Positions 55,322 through 64,000 of a stretch of 64,000 bases of DNA are shown in pieces. This stretch comes from Adiantum capillus-veneris (lineage: Eukaryota > Streptophyta > Polypodiopsida > Polypodiales > Pteridaceae): the NCBI GenBank assembly GCA_014529385.2, contig CM043946.1, forward strand, positions 40,369,558 to 40,433,557, in the 5' to 3' direction. The notes under the pieces were generated by a model, which worked only from the letters and a program-made list of their open reading frames with translations, had not been told where the DNA came from and did no database searches. Numbering within the stretch: the stretch's first letter is position 1; the number at the start of each line of letters is the position of its first letter. A program made the translations under genes and the position numbers.

Positions 55322-56153
55322 TGATGGGGGCTTTTCACAAGCCAAGCTCCCATACCCCTCTTCTCTCGTCCCCACCCCATGAAAACCCCCTCTTATGGAG
55401 GGAGTGATAAAAGGCATTGGAAAAAAGTAAGAAAAAAATAAAGTATGACTATGTAAATATATAAGAAAGGTAAAATAGGCCACCTCATGCCTGCGGGGTA
55501 GCCCATCCCCACCTTGCCTCCTTTTTCTTCACTGTTGCCCCGCCGAGTGTCCCTTTTCCTCTCCTCCACTCAAAAGGTCAACCCCCTCTCTCTTCCCTTT
55601 GTCCTTTCTCCTTTCTCTCTCCCCTCAAGCTACCCCACCTCTCACCAATAATGCATTATAACTCACCAATAATGCACCTTAACTCACATGCAACTTACCC
55701 CATCTTCCAAAATAGTATACCCCACCCCCTCTTTCTCTCTCCTATCATATCCCATGACCCAAATACCCCCTCTCTCTCTAAAGGGCGCCATGTCTCTTGT
55801 CTTGTAGCTAAATAACCTCCCCCACACTCACACACACTCAGTTTCACTGAAAAAGGTACCCACAGACCCATCCCCACCCGGTGGTTACCTGATTTTTCTT
55901 GTGTTCACACACATCTGCACACAAATTCACCTCTGAGCACACTTCCCTCTCTCCCCTCTTGTAATTATTTTATTCTCCATGTCACCTCTCACTTTTTTTT
56001 ATCAACCCATCTCTCTCTCTTAGTCTCTCTCACGAGACTGCTGTTCTGGCACATATACACACAGCCAGACAAGTGGGGCCCACAGTCACATGGCCTATGT
56101 AGATAATGATTTCTTCATTTCTAAATTCTAGAATTTCTCCCCCCCTCCTCCCC

Positions 56154-56161
56154 TATATAAA
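56154..56161 (+). promoter_or_regulatory. TATA box in element 2 5' LTR
   Basis: TATATAAA in CCCCTATATAAAGAGGGG, identical in the right LTR (63872-63879). A CACA-rich start region follows about 30 bases later. Confidence 0.7.
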
Positions 56162-56634
56162 GAGGGGTCACCATCACACAAAAATACACACCATCACCAA
56201 AAGAGTACACTATGCACTGTGTGTGCCTAGTGCGCACACACACACCCACACCATCACCATCACCGCAATCACCATGCTCGTCTTAAGCATGACCTCTACA
56301 CCCTTGGGCTATGGAAGATGAAGAGAAACTAAATGAAGGATGATGGCCGTAACCCTCGTGCGAGTCTTCGCCATCAACTCCCACCTATCCGCCATGTGCT
56401 CTACCACGCTCTCCCTTCTCATTCCCCTACCCTATGCTCCCCATTTCATCGCCTTATTCTCTAAATAAATCTTGAGGTTTTGTGAGTATGTTTTCTTGCA
56501 ATGTTTTGCCCATGTGAGGTGTGCGGAATCGCCACCTAGTCTTGTGTTTGGAGTGATCTTGTGTATGTGTGAAGGGTGTGCGGATTCGCCATCCTTTTGT
56601 GGTGCCTAAGTACTAAGCCGCTATACCCCCTCCC

Positions 56635-56636
<2 letters not shown>

Positions 56637-56686
<50 letters not shown>
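56637..56686. repeat. (CT)n microsatellite in element 2 LTR
   Basis: About 25 CT units. Its partner in the right LTR would lie past the window end. Confidence 0.95.
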
Positions 56687-56689
<3 letters not shown>

Positions 56690-56899
56690 ATCTCATTCTC
56701 TTTCCTCTTCATCATTGCTCCCAAGCATCCATCTCTCTTGGATGAAAACTTTGTTATGGTGGTGTGTTGTTTGCGTCCTAGCCGCTGAAGCTAGGTGGTG
56801 CCCCCTGTTTGCTTTACCATGACAGGCTCGAGGCGCGCCATTCGGTCCCCGGTGTTTTAGAGGCCGTCGGGGTTCGGGGTTCGCTTTGCTCCCGTCATT

Positions 56900-56919
56900 T
56901 GGTGCCCCCACTGAGGATC
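56900..56919 (+). other. Element 2 primer-binding site
   Basis: TGGTGCCCCCACTGAGGATC, 2 bases after the LTR. It matches the element 1 site at 17 of 19 positions. Confidence 0.72.
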
Positions 56920-56970
56920 TTTTCATGAAACCCTTCAGTTTACAAGACTGAAACCCCTAAACTATTGTGA

Positions 56971-57437
56971 ATGGATGAATGGCTAGCAGGATTTGCTAAT
57001 TGGACGACAGAAGAAGAAGAGCTCCAAGCACAACTAGACGAACTCCGCATCTCCATCGAAGCTCCAGTGCCAGGCGTAACGGTAATTGATTTGCAGTGGG
57101 AGAGTCAACCAACACGCCAAACCCAGTGGATATACATAGGCCAAGTGCCAAGAAGAAGAAGGAGGAAGGTCGAAACCATGTCCGCAACCTACAACCAACC
57201 CACAACAACAAAATGGAAGGAGCTCTACACAATAGAGAATCAACACTATTCTACTTTGAGAATCGGGTAACTCAAGTCACCGAGGTAATTATCACAGTCA
57301 GTTTTCAAGTCGCAGCTGATGCTGCAGCACAGATAACGGAATCATTGGCTCACACTCTCACTAGAGAAACTAGGGATCTACTGAGTTTGTTTCAGGAAAG
57401 AACACCACCCTCTCCCACAAGCTTGGACAGTGACTAA
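56971..57437 (+). other. Element 2 leader with two overlapping short frames
   Basis: One frame (56971-57270) encodes MDEWLAGFANWTTEEEELQA and a Glu-rich N-terminus. The overlapping frame (57096-57437) ends AAQITESLAHTLTRETRDLL with coiled-coil-like character. They could be one ancestral leader protein split by a frameshift. I recognise no domain. Confidence 0.35.
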
Positions 57438-57755
57438 GCACCTCTAAGCTTCACATGAATCAGTACAACCTACCTCAAGACAGATCACACATACCAACAC
57501 GTGTACGCTCAATCAAGGTAATACTGGATTTGAAGGCTCACTACCAGCACGTCATTGACACCATGCCGGGTGGGGAGCGGTTTATGGAGGTTCAGGCATC
57601 AGATCAACCATTTGTCTTACCTTTGGTACAAGGCAATGTACCGTTTGAAGTTTTAATCTATGTACTAGTATAAGAGGGTATACACGCCTCCTTATAAAGA
57701 AGAAAAAACTTTTGCAAGTTAAGCAGTGTGTCTTTCTAGCTCTCTCTCAGTAATC

Positions 57756-60700
57756 ATGGCAAGTGTAGCATTTCCAACATTTAAAGGAAAGAAGGGGGAG
57801 GATTTGGTAACAGACTTCCTAGATGACTTTGAAGTAGCATGTGTAGTGAGCAACAAAGATACGGATGAATCCCGGGTTAGAATCTTTAAGCATCTCATGA
57901 AGCTAGAAGCTAGATCATGGTACAATGCACTTCCACAAGCAACCAAGGATGACTGGGAACCCTTAAAAACCGTTTTTAAGAGGCGCTTTGGGGGAGGTAC
58001 CACTTCAGAAAAGTTGTGGGACAAATTGAGAGACTTGAAGCAGGAGGGTCTTTTAGAATATGCCACCTATGAGTCCAAATTTGTGGATTTGTGGGAACGG
58101 TGGGTTGAGTCACTAGCTAGGAGGGAAGCTGCACCCGATTTCCTAAAAAAAGATCGGTTCACGCATGGCTTATGGCCGCTTCTCAAGGAGAAGGTGAAAG
58201 GTAGATTCCCGGCTACGTACGAGTTAGCCGTTGAGATTGCTCGCCTTAAAGACAAGAAGCTGCGAATGAAAGCCAAAGAAACCGAGTCAACAAAATCAGG
58301 AACATCGCGTCGACCAGCAACTACGACAACCACCATTCCACCACCACCACCGGCTCTTGGGGTAAGAGATGACCAACAAGATATGTTGGCCCATATTACT
58401 GACCAACTGCAGAATTTGTCTGTCCACTTAATACAACAAGGGAGGAGTCAAGAAAGAGATCAAGACCCTGGAAGAGCACGACGACAAAACAGGGAGTATC
58501 ATTGCTACGACTGCGGAGAAGACGGTCACGGTATGTACTACAGTCCCAAACCACAACAAAACTATAATAGAGGAGGTAGGAGGAACCAATTGTCACCCCC
58601 TAGAGAAAGAACACCCCCACCCCGAGCACCACCCCCACCAACACAAATTCTACGTCCACCCCAGACACCACTACAAGCATCCATCCCACCTCTTCCACCA
58701 GCCCCACCACCTGATCGCCCTGTAAACATCATAAGGCTAGAAGAGAAAGGAAAAGCCATAGTAGTGGATCCACCCAGAGCAAAGGAGAGGGACAAGGGTA
58801 AGGAGAAGGTAACCTTTTTAGAACCACTTGAAGCCATGACTGTGAAAAGAGCTAGGAGGGAGAAAGCTACACAATCAGATGATGAGAGAAGCATGAGAGG
58901 AGAAACTAGCAAGAGGCCATCCAGGCCACGACGGAAATTGGGCATCACCGACTTCCAGCTAGGGGAAAGTTCTAAGCCCTATGATCTAACATTGGATGTG
59001 GCAGAGCAAGGACCGAAGATTACATGGCCACAGCTGCTACATCTTGCACCAAAAGTAAGGCGACAATGGTCTAAAATGGTAAGTACAAGACGCTCCAAAA
59101 CAAAGGTAGCCGGAGCAATTTCAGGATGCAACATGGATGACATCCTTCCAATTGTCGACGTAAACATAAAAGGAAAGAGGGTTGGAAACACCACCATTGA
59201 TGGAGGTGCACAAATCTGTGTAATGAGCGAAGCTATGATGCTTCAATTAGGGCTCGAGGTTGACAGGCCTTCTCCATGCAAGGCAAAGATGGCAAACAAC
59301 GCAAAAGTAAAGTGTGTGGGTGTGGTAAGTGCCGTGAAAATCAAAGCTTTCAACACTGAGGTAGAGGTAGATGTTTTTGTAATGCCTACTAAGGGGGAGG
59401 GCTATCCACTAATTTTGGGAAGGCCATGGTTGATGGCCATGAAGGCAAAACAAGACTGGGGTACTGGCCTTCTACGCATGACCGGTAAGAAAGGGGAGAC
59501 AATCTACTACGACATGAGGATTGGCAAGCAGAAGCAAATGAATCTGGAAACATCGGCAGATGAAACCACTAGCGAATCTTCCAGTTCTGAGGAGGAGACC
59601 ACATCCACCGACGAAAGTGACGGTTCCATTGATGTGATGGGTATCATTATGAAGGATCCACAAAGGGTAAGCACAACTGGTGATCCATCACCAAAAGGGA
59701 AACCCAATGAAGAGGAGAGAAAATCACCTGGCCTAGGAGGAAGTAGGTTGAAGGGTATGTTGTCTACGGAATTAACACTTGAGGAGAAAGATAGTTTTTT
59801 GCAAATGTTGATGGGATTTCCTAACCTGTTCATTGACAACTATGAAAGAATCACAGGCATTACAGTGGTGGAACATCATATTAAGCTGAAGGAAGGGGTA
59901 AAACCAGTTGTGCAAAAGCTACGACGACTGGGGGTCGTACAAGAAAAGGCACTCTTGGCCGAGGTAAGGAAACTGCTGGAGGCGGGATTCATCTATCCTG
60001 TAGAAAACTCAGAATGGGTGTCACCCGTAGTGGTGATGCCTAAAAAGAATGGTAAGTGGAGGGTCTGTGTTGACTACAAACCACTAAATGCAGCTACAAA
60101 GAGAGACCACTTTCCTCTCCCTTTCTTGGATGAAATTCTGAATGAAGTAGCGGGTTTTGAATGCTATACCGTCTGTGATGGTTATTCTGGATACTTTCAA
60201 ATACGCATAGCCTTGGAAGATCAGCTAAAAACCACTTTTATCACGCCATGGGGTTGTTTTGCATACAGGGTTATACCATTTGGTCTCACAAATGCACCTG
60301 CCACATTCCAAAGATATGTCACATATGTTTTTCAACCGTTCTTTGGAACATCCATAAGAGTGTTCATTGATGATTTTTGTATATATAGCTCCCGTATTTC
60401 ACATTTAGAAAAGGTAACTGAAGGTTTGGCCAGGTTGCAGAGCTTAGGTGGGCAATTAAATGTGGATAAATGCCACATTGGGGAGAGTAAAGTCATTCTA
60501 CTAGGCCATGAAATTTCAACAAAAGGTATCAATGCCGACCCAAGTAAGGTGTCCGCACTCATAGCCCTACCTTCACCAACGACCGCACGTCAACTGGTCT
60601 CTTTTCTACTGAAGGTGAGTTACTTAAGTAGATTCATACATCTACTATCACAACTTGTTCTACCACTGCAACAACTCACTCAAAGATCAACTTTCACTTG

Positions 60701-60866
60701 GGACGAGGAAAGCGAACATCACTACAACAAGGTGAAGGAGGTCTTAGCCACTCTGCCAACTATCTCACCACCTAAGTGGGATGAAAAATTCTATGTCACC
60801 TCAAGTGTTGGTGATGACTCATTGGGGGCTGTGCTACTCCAAAGGATACGACGACATCTTTCATGA
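57756..60866 (+). CDS. Element 2 gag-protease-RT polyprotein, truncated in first RNase H
   Basis: ATG at 57756 in good context (ATCATGGCA); 1036 residues. Residues about 20-165 are gag capsid (SWYNALPQATKDDWEPLKTV, DRFTHGLWPLLKEKVKGRF). A zinc knuckle at about 250-263 reads CYDCGEDGHGMYYS, with Ser in place of the last Cys. A Pro-rich linker follows. The protease active site is IDGGAQICVM (D482), with LILGRPWLM later. RT covers about 700-990: WVSPVVVMPKKNGKWRVCVD, then FIDDFCIYSS (catalytic Asp pair near 871-872). The frame then enters the degenerate first RNase H (TSSVGDDSLGAVLLQ, no catalytic Asp) and shifts near 60840 in an A/G run, ending at TGA 60864-60866. The downstream pol frame starts at the overlapping ATGA. 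A one-base deletion is likelier than programmed frameshifting, because element 1 is continuous here. Confidence 0.9.
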   Translation: MASVAFPTFKGKKGEDLVTDFLDDFEVACVVSNKDTDESRVRIFKHLMKLEARSWYNALPQATKDDWEPLKTVFKRRFGGGTTSEKLWDKLRDLKQEGLLEYATYESKFVDLWERWVESLARREAAPDFLKKDRFTHGLWPLLKEKVKGRFPATYELAVEIARLKDKKLRMKAKETESTKSGTSRRPATTTTTIPPPPPALGVRDDQQDMLAHITDQLQNLSVHLIQQGRSQERDQDPGRARRQNREYHCYDCGEDGHGMYYSPKPQQNYNRGGRRNQLSPPRERTPPPRAPPPPTQILRPPQTPLQASIPPLPPAPPPDRPVNIIRLEEKGKAIVVDPPRAKERDKGKEKVTFLEPLEAMTVKRARREKATQSDDERSMRGETSKRPSRPRRKLGITDFQLGESSKPYDLTLDVAEQGPKITWPQLLHLAPKVRRQWSKMVSTRRSKTKVAGAISGCNMDDILPIVDVNIKGKRVGNTTIDGGAQICVMSEAMMLQLGLEVDRPSPCKAKMANNAKVKCVGVVSAVKIKAFNTEVEVDVFVMPTKGEGYPLILGRPWLMAMKAKQDWGTGLLRMTGKKGETIYYDMRIGKQKQMNLETSADETTSESSSSEEETTSTDESDGSIDVMGIIMKDPQRVSTTGDPSPKGKPNEEERKSPGLGGSRLKGMLSTELTLEEKDSFLQMLMGFPNLFIDNYERITGITVVEHHIKLKEGVKPVVQKLRRLGVVQEKALLAEVRKLLEAGFIYPVENSEWVSPVVVMPKKNGKWRVCVDYKPLNAATKRDHFPLPFLDEILNEVAGFECYTVCDGYSGYFQIRIALEDQLKTTFITPWGCFAYRVIPFGLTNAPATFQRYVTYVFQPFFGTSIRVFIDDFCIYSSRISHLEKVTEGLARLQSLGGQLNVDKCHIGESKVILLGHEISTKGINADPSKVSALIALPSPTTARQLVSFLLKVSYLSRFIHLLSQLVLPLQQLTQRSTFTWDEESEHHYNKVKEVLATLPTISPPKWDEKFYVTSSVGDDSLGAVLLQRIRRHLS

Positions 60867-62821
60867 GGCCAATCTACTTCTCTAGTCGAATGATGACAGC
60901 AGGAGAGAAAGGTTTCACCCATGTCGAACACTTAGTCCTAGCTCTTACATTTGCAACGACAAAGTTTAGGTCATATTTGCTGCCTAAGCAATTTGTGATT
61001 CTAACCACGGATGAAATATTTCCCTATGTTGTACAACACATGGATGTGTCTGCTAGAATTACTAAATGGCTAGTTCGTCTGCAAGAGTTTGACTACACGG
61101 TACAGGTAGAAAGCACGACAAGGACAAGTTTGGGGGGACTCATGACCTACCAAGTCTTTGAAGGGAAGGAGAAGCAAGCTAAGGGAGGAGAAGTCCGATT
61201 ACCTCGAGTACCACCGATGGTAGAAGGAGCATACTCTCTCTACTTTGATGGAGCCTACAAGCGAGCGTCCGACAAAGCAGCTACAGGCATAGTGGTCTTT
61301 GATGACAAAGGGACAAAGGTATTTTCGTTGGGCCAATTGTTAGATTCACATTCTAACAATGAAGCTGAGTATGCAGCACTAATCAAGGGTCTACAATGGT
61401 GCGTCTCGCAAGGTGTACAACGCCTTAATGTATTTGGGGATGCTCTACTTCTGGTAAGGCAAGTAAATGGAGCATGGACATGCAAGAATCCTAGTTTAAG
61501 GACTCACTTAAGTGGTGTAAAAACCTTGTTGGGTAAGTTTAAAGAAGTTCAAATACACCATATCCCAAGGGCTCAAAACCAAGAAGCAGATGCCCTAGCA
61601 AGTGAAAGACTACAGGAAGTGGTGGTTGGAGCAATAAAACTAAAGCTCCCTCTATTTCAAGGAAGTGATGCCTTGCTTGACATCATGCATTTTTTGGAAA
61701 CAGGGGAATGCCCATCAGATTTAATAAAGGGACAGAAGCAATGGCTGACGCGGAAGGCCACAAGGTATCCACTCATCAAGGACGGTTTGTACTGTAAGGG
61801 TAAGGACCAAATACTCAGGAAGGTCCCTCTCTCTCAGGAAATCACGGGAGTAATTGCTAGCTGTCACAACGGGGTTTGTGGTGGTCACTTTGCCCTAGAC
61901 ATAACAAGTAGGAAAATCTTGCAAGCAGGCTTCATATGGCCTAGCCTCAACCGTGATGTACACCACTGGTGCAAAACATGTAAGTTGTGTCAAAAGGCCG
62001 GCACTAGGTCACTTATGCCTGAACCACAGACACCTATTCTCTCATATAGCCCATTTGAAAAATGGGGTATCGATGCCATTGGGCCATTACCTAGGGCCAA
62101 CTCAGGAAAATTCTACATTATCATGGGGGTCGACTACATGACTAGATGGGCAGAGGCTACAGCCACCACTAGAATCACAGCGATAGAGGTAGCTAAATTT
62201 ATCTACGAGCACATATGTTGTAGGTTTGGCACACCTTTGGAGATCATCTCTGATAGAGGGCCAGGTTTCAGAGCAGACTTGGTAGGAGAATTAATGCAGA
62301 AACTGGGCATTACAAGGAGGCACTCTTCACCATATTACCCTCAATGTAATGGCCTAGTTGAAAAGGTAAATGGAATGGTTTCTAAAATTATTACCAAGCA
62401 GGTAAACAATCATCCTGGAGACTGGGATAAGTATCTACTACCATCTTTATGGGCCTACAGAACTTCATTTCGTACATCCTTGGGATTCACACCGTATCAT
62501 CTAGTATTTGGTAAGAAAGCAATCTTGCCCATTGAAGTGCAACTACAAAGTCTCAGAGTAATGGCAAGCCAACTTCAACAACCCAACATGCATTTGAGAG
62601 ATCACATCATCAACTTGGAAAGACTGCAGCTGGACAGAGAAGAAGCAATAAATTATTATGCAGCACAAGCAGAGCATAGACGGCTTAGCTTTAACGAGCA
62701 TCTCCGGAAAAAAGAATTGAAGAAAGGAATGTTGGTGCTCCGCTACGACAATCGCTTCGACACGCGCAAGGATACGAAACTCCTGCTCCGATGGGAAGGC
62801 CCTTTTATCATCAGGAAATAG
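60863..62821 (+). CDS. Element 2 pol: RNase H, archaeal-type RNase H, integrase
   Basis: 652 codons. Residues 1-95 finish the first RNase H (MRPIYFSSRMMTAGEKGF; LTTDEIFPYV). Residues about 122-250 are the archaeal-type RNase H with D129 (LYFDGAYK), E167 (NNEAEY), D193 (FGDALLLV) and D243 (NQEADALA) all present. The integrase HHCC finger (HNGVCGGHF ... WCKTCKLC) is followed by D404 (WGIDAIG), D464 (ISDRGPGF) and E500 (GLVEKVNG), a D,D35E triad. The GPF/Y motif LLRWEGPFIIRK is cut by TAG at 62819-62821. Residues after it continue in frame to 63010. The ATG at 60863 is probably not a natural start: the protein would come from a gag-pol precursor. Confidence 0.9.
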   Translation: MRPIYFSSRMMTAGEKGFTHVEHLVLALTFATTKFRSYLLPKQFVILTTDEIFPYVVQHMDVSARITKWLVRLQEFDYTVQVESTTRTSLGGLMTYQVFEGKEKQAKGGEVRLPRVPPMVEGAYSLYFDGAYKRASDKAATGIVVFDDKGTKVFSLGQLLDSHSNNEAEYAALIKGLQWCVSQGVQRLNVFGDALLLVRQVNGAWTCKNPSLRTHLSGVKTLLGKFKEVQIHHIPRAQNQEADALASERLQEVVVGAIKLKLPLFQGSDALLDIMHFLETGECPSDLIKGQKQWLTRKATRYPLIKDGLYCKGKDQILRKVPLSQEITGVIASCHNGVCGGHFALDITSRKILQAGFIWPSLNRDVHHWCKTCKLCQKAGTRSLMPEPQTPILSYSPFEKWGIDAIGPLPRANSGKFYIIMGVDYMTRWAEATATTRITAIEVAKFIYEHICCRFGTPLEIISDRGPGFRADLVGELMQKLGITRRHSSPYYPQCNGLVEKVNGMVSKIITKQVNNHPGDWDKYLLPSLWAYRTSFRTSLGFTPYHLVFGKKAILPIEVQLQSLRVMASQLQQPNMHLRDHIINLERLQLDREEAINYYAAQAEHRRLSFNEHLRKKELKKGMLVLRYDNRFDTRKDTKLLLRWEGPFIIRK

Positions 62822-63010
62822 TATGCCAATGGAAGCTACAAGCTTATGGAGGCTGATGGAAAACTTCATAAAACCAGGGTAAATGGTTGGCGACTTAAAC
62901 CTTATTTTCTTCGATTTGACCAGGCTCCACCGATTGACATTCCAGATGAGGACACACCATCAGCCGCCACCTCCGACGATAATGATCAAACAGATGAGCT
63001 AGAGACATGA
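62822..63010 (+). pseudogene. Element 2 pol tail after in-frame TAG
   Basis: The same frame continues after the stop with YANGSYKLMEADGKLHKTRV and an acidic tail (DIPDEDTPSAATSDDNDQ), ending at TGA 63008-63010. Element 1 has the equivalent region uninterrupted. Confidence 0.8.
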
Positions 63011-63021
63011 ATGCCTCTAGC

Positions 63022-63038
63022 CAAAAGGGGAGGGCTAA
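63022..63038 (+). other. Element 2 polypurine tract
   Basis: AAAAGGGGAGGGCTAA immediately before the right LTR start TGATGGGG. Confidence 0.85.
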
Positions 63039-64000
63039 TGATGGGGGCTTTTCACAAGCCAAGCTCCCATACCCCTCTTCTCTCGTCCCCACCCCATGAA
63101 AACCCCCTCTTATGGAGGGAGTGATAAAAGGCATTGGAAAAAAGTAAGAAAAAAATAAAGTATGACTATGTAAATATATAAGAAAGGTAAAATAGGCCGC
63201 CTCATGCTTGCGGGGTAGCCCATCCCCACCTTGCCTCCTTTTTCTTCACTGTTGCCCCGCCGGGTGTCCCTTTTCCTCTCCTCCACTCAAAAGGTCAACC
63301 CCCTCTCTCTTCCCTTTGTCCTTTCTCCTTTCTCTCTCCCCTCAAGCTTCCCCACCTCTCACCAATAATGCATTATAACTCACCAATAATGCACCCTAAC
63401 TCACATGCAACTTACCCTATCTTCCAAAATAGTATACCCCACCCCCTCTTTCTCTCTCCTATCATATCCCATGACCCAAATACCCCCCTCTCTCTCTAAA
63501 GGGCGCCATGTCTCTTGTCTTGTAGCTAAATAACCTCCCCCACACTCACACACACTCAGTTTCACTGAAAAAGGTACCCACAGACCCATCCCCACCCGGT
63601 GGTTACCTGATTTTTCTTGTGTTCACACACATCTGCACACAAATTCACCTCCGAGCACACTCCCCTCTCTCCCCTCTTGTAATTACTTTATTCTCCATGT
63701 CACCTCTCACTTTTTTTTATCAACCCATCTCTCTCTCTTAGTCTCTCTCATGAGACTGCTGTTCTGGCACATATACACACAGCCAGACAAGTGGGGCCCA
63801 CAGTCACATGGCCTATGTAGATAATGATTTCTTCATTTCTAAATTCTAGAATTTCTCCCCCCCTCCTCCCCTATATAAAGAGGGGTCACCATCACACAAA
63901 AATACACACCATCACCAAAAGAGTACACTATGCACTGTGTGTGCCTAGTGCGCACACACACACCCACACCATCACCATCACCGCAATCACCATGCTCGTC
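63039..64000 (+). repeat. Element 2 3' LTR, truncated by window end
   Basis: 962 bp shown, aligned with 55322-56283 with about 11 differences. TATA box at 63872-63879. Confidence 0.93.

Larger units (their letters stand above)
55322..56897 (+). repeat. Element 2 5' LTR
   Basis: 1576 bp from TGATGGGGGC to CTCCCGTCA. It has a pyrimidine-rich U3 and a TATA box at 56154-56161. A (CT)n tract at 56637-56686 lies in R/U5. Confidence 0.92.
55322..64000 (+). mobile_element. Element 2: young Tat-like Ty3/gypsy element, right end outside window
   Basis: LTRs start at 55322 and 63039; the left LTR is 1576 bp, so the element should end near 64614. The primer-binding site, a two-frame leader region, gag-pol and polypurine tract are all present in plus orientation. 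The two LTRs differ at about 11 of the 962 comparable positions (about 1.1%), so this is the youngest element here. It is inserted in a copia RNase H. Defects seen: the fourth zinc-knuckle ligand is Ser, one frameshift lies in the first RNase H, and one in-frame TAG lies in the integrase GPF/Y region. Confidence 0.93.

Noticed and set aside
58067-59839. Minus-strand open frames across element 2 gag-pol
   Set aside because: Antisense shadows of the 1036-codon gag-pol frame.

Overview
The window looks like an intergenic, transposon-dominated part of a large land-plant nuclear genome. Three things support this: Ty3/gypsy elements with the extra RNase H of the plant Tat lineage, a plant CACTA (En/Spm) transposon, and a spliced plant-type ALG13 gene. 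(GA)n, (GT)n and (CA)n tracts are very abundant. The species cannot be fixed from sequence alone. A lineage with expanded intergenic DNA is likely, and a relic reverse transcriptase at 36.3-38.8 kb, of a type I associate with non-flowering plants, hints at a fern, lycophyte or gymnosperm (weak inference).

Layout, left to right. 1-8.9 kb: A+T-rich DNA, microsatellites, several local tandem duplications, and a copia-type LTR at 2446-2743 with a perfect initiator-Met primer-binding site beside it. 8.9-18.3 kb: a full-length Tat-like Ty3/gypsy element on the minus strand (element 1), with 1.13-kb LTRs about 3% diverged and a gag-pol broken by stops and frameshifts. 18.3-23.8 kb: old unassigned sequence with a small LTR at 22511-22708. 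23.8-29.7 kb: a CACTA transposon with CACTA ends, AAA target duplication, subterminal repeats, transposase relics, and a captured fragment of a heavy-metal-associated (HIPP-like) host gene. 31.0-36.2 kb: a degraded Tat-like element (element 3) whose two LTR pieces both stop inside a (GT)n tract. 36.3-38.8 kb: a minus-strand non-LTR (possibly Penelope-like) reverse-transcriptase relic. 40.7-41.5 kb: a solo LTR of the element 3 family. 41.5-47.0 kb: mainly microsatellites. 47.0-50.4 kb: a small copia-type element with gag only (TR-GAG-like). 52.3-53.1 kb: the only convincing host gene, three-exon ALG13 on the minus strand. 54.6-55.3 kb: the 3' end of a copia element (RNase H plus LTR), interrupted by a young Tat-like element (element 2, 55.3 kb to beyond the window end).

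How the parts relate: elements 1, 2 and 3 share one domain order (gag - protease with a DGGA/DVGA active site - RT - degenerate first RNase H - archaeal-type RNase H - integrase, the last lacking its core in element 3). They form an age series: element 2 (LTRs about 1% different), element 1 (about 3%), element 3 (LTR pieces about 10% or more). Elements 1 and 2 also share an unusual primer-binding site. None is intact. Apart from ALG13 the window contributes mobile-element history rather than host function. I see no CRISPR array, rRNA, intact tRNA, bacterial-type operon or toxin gene.
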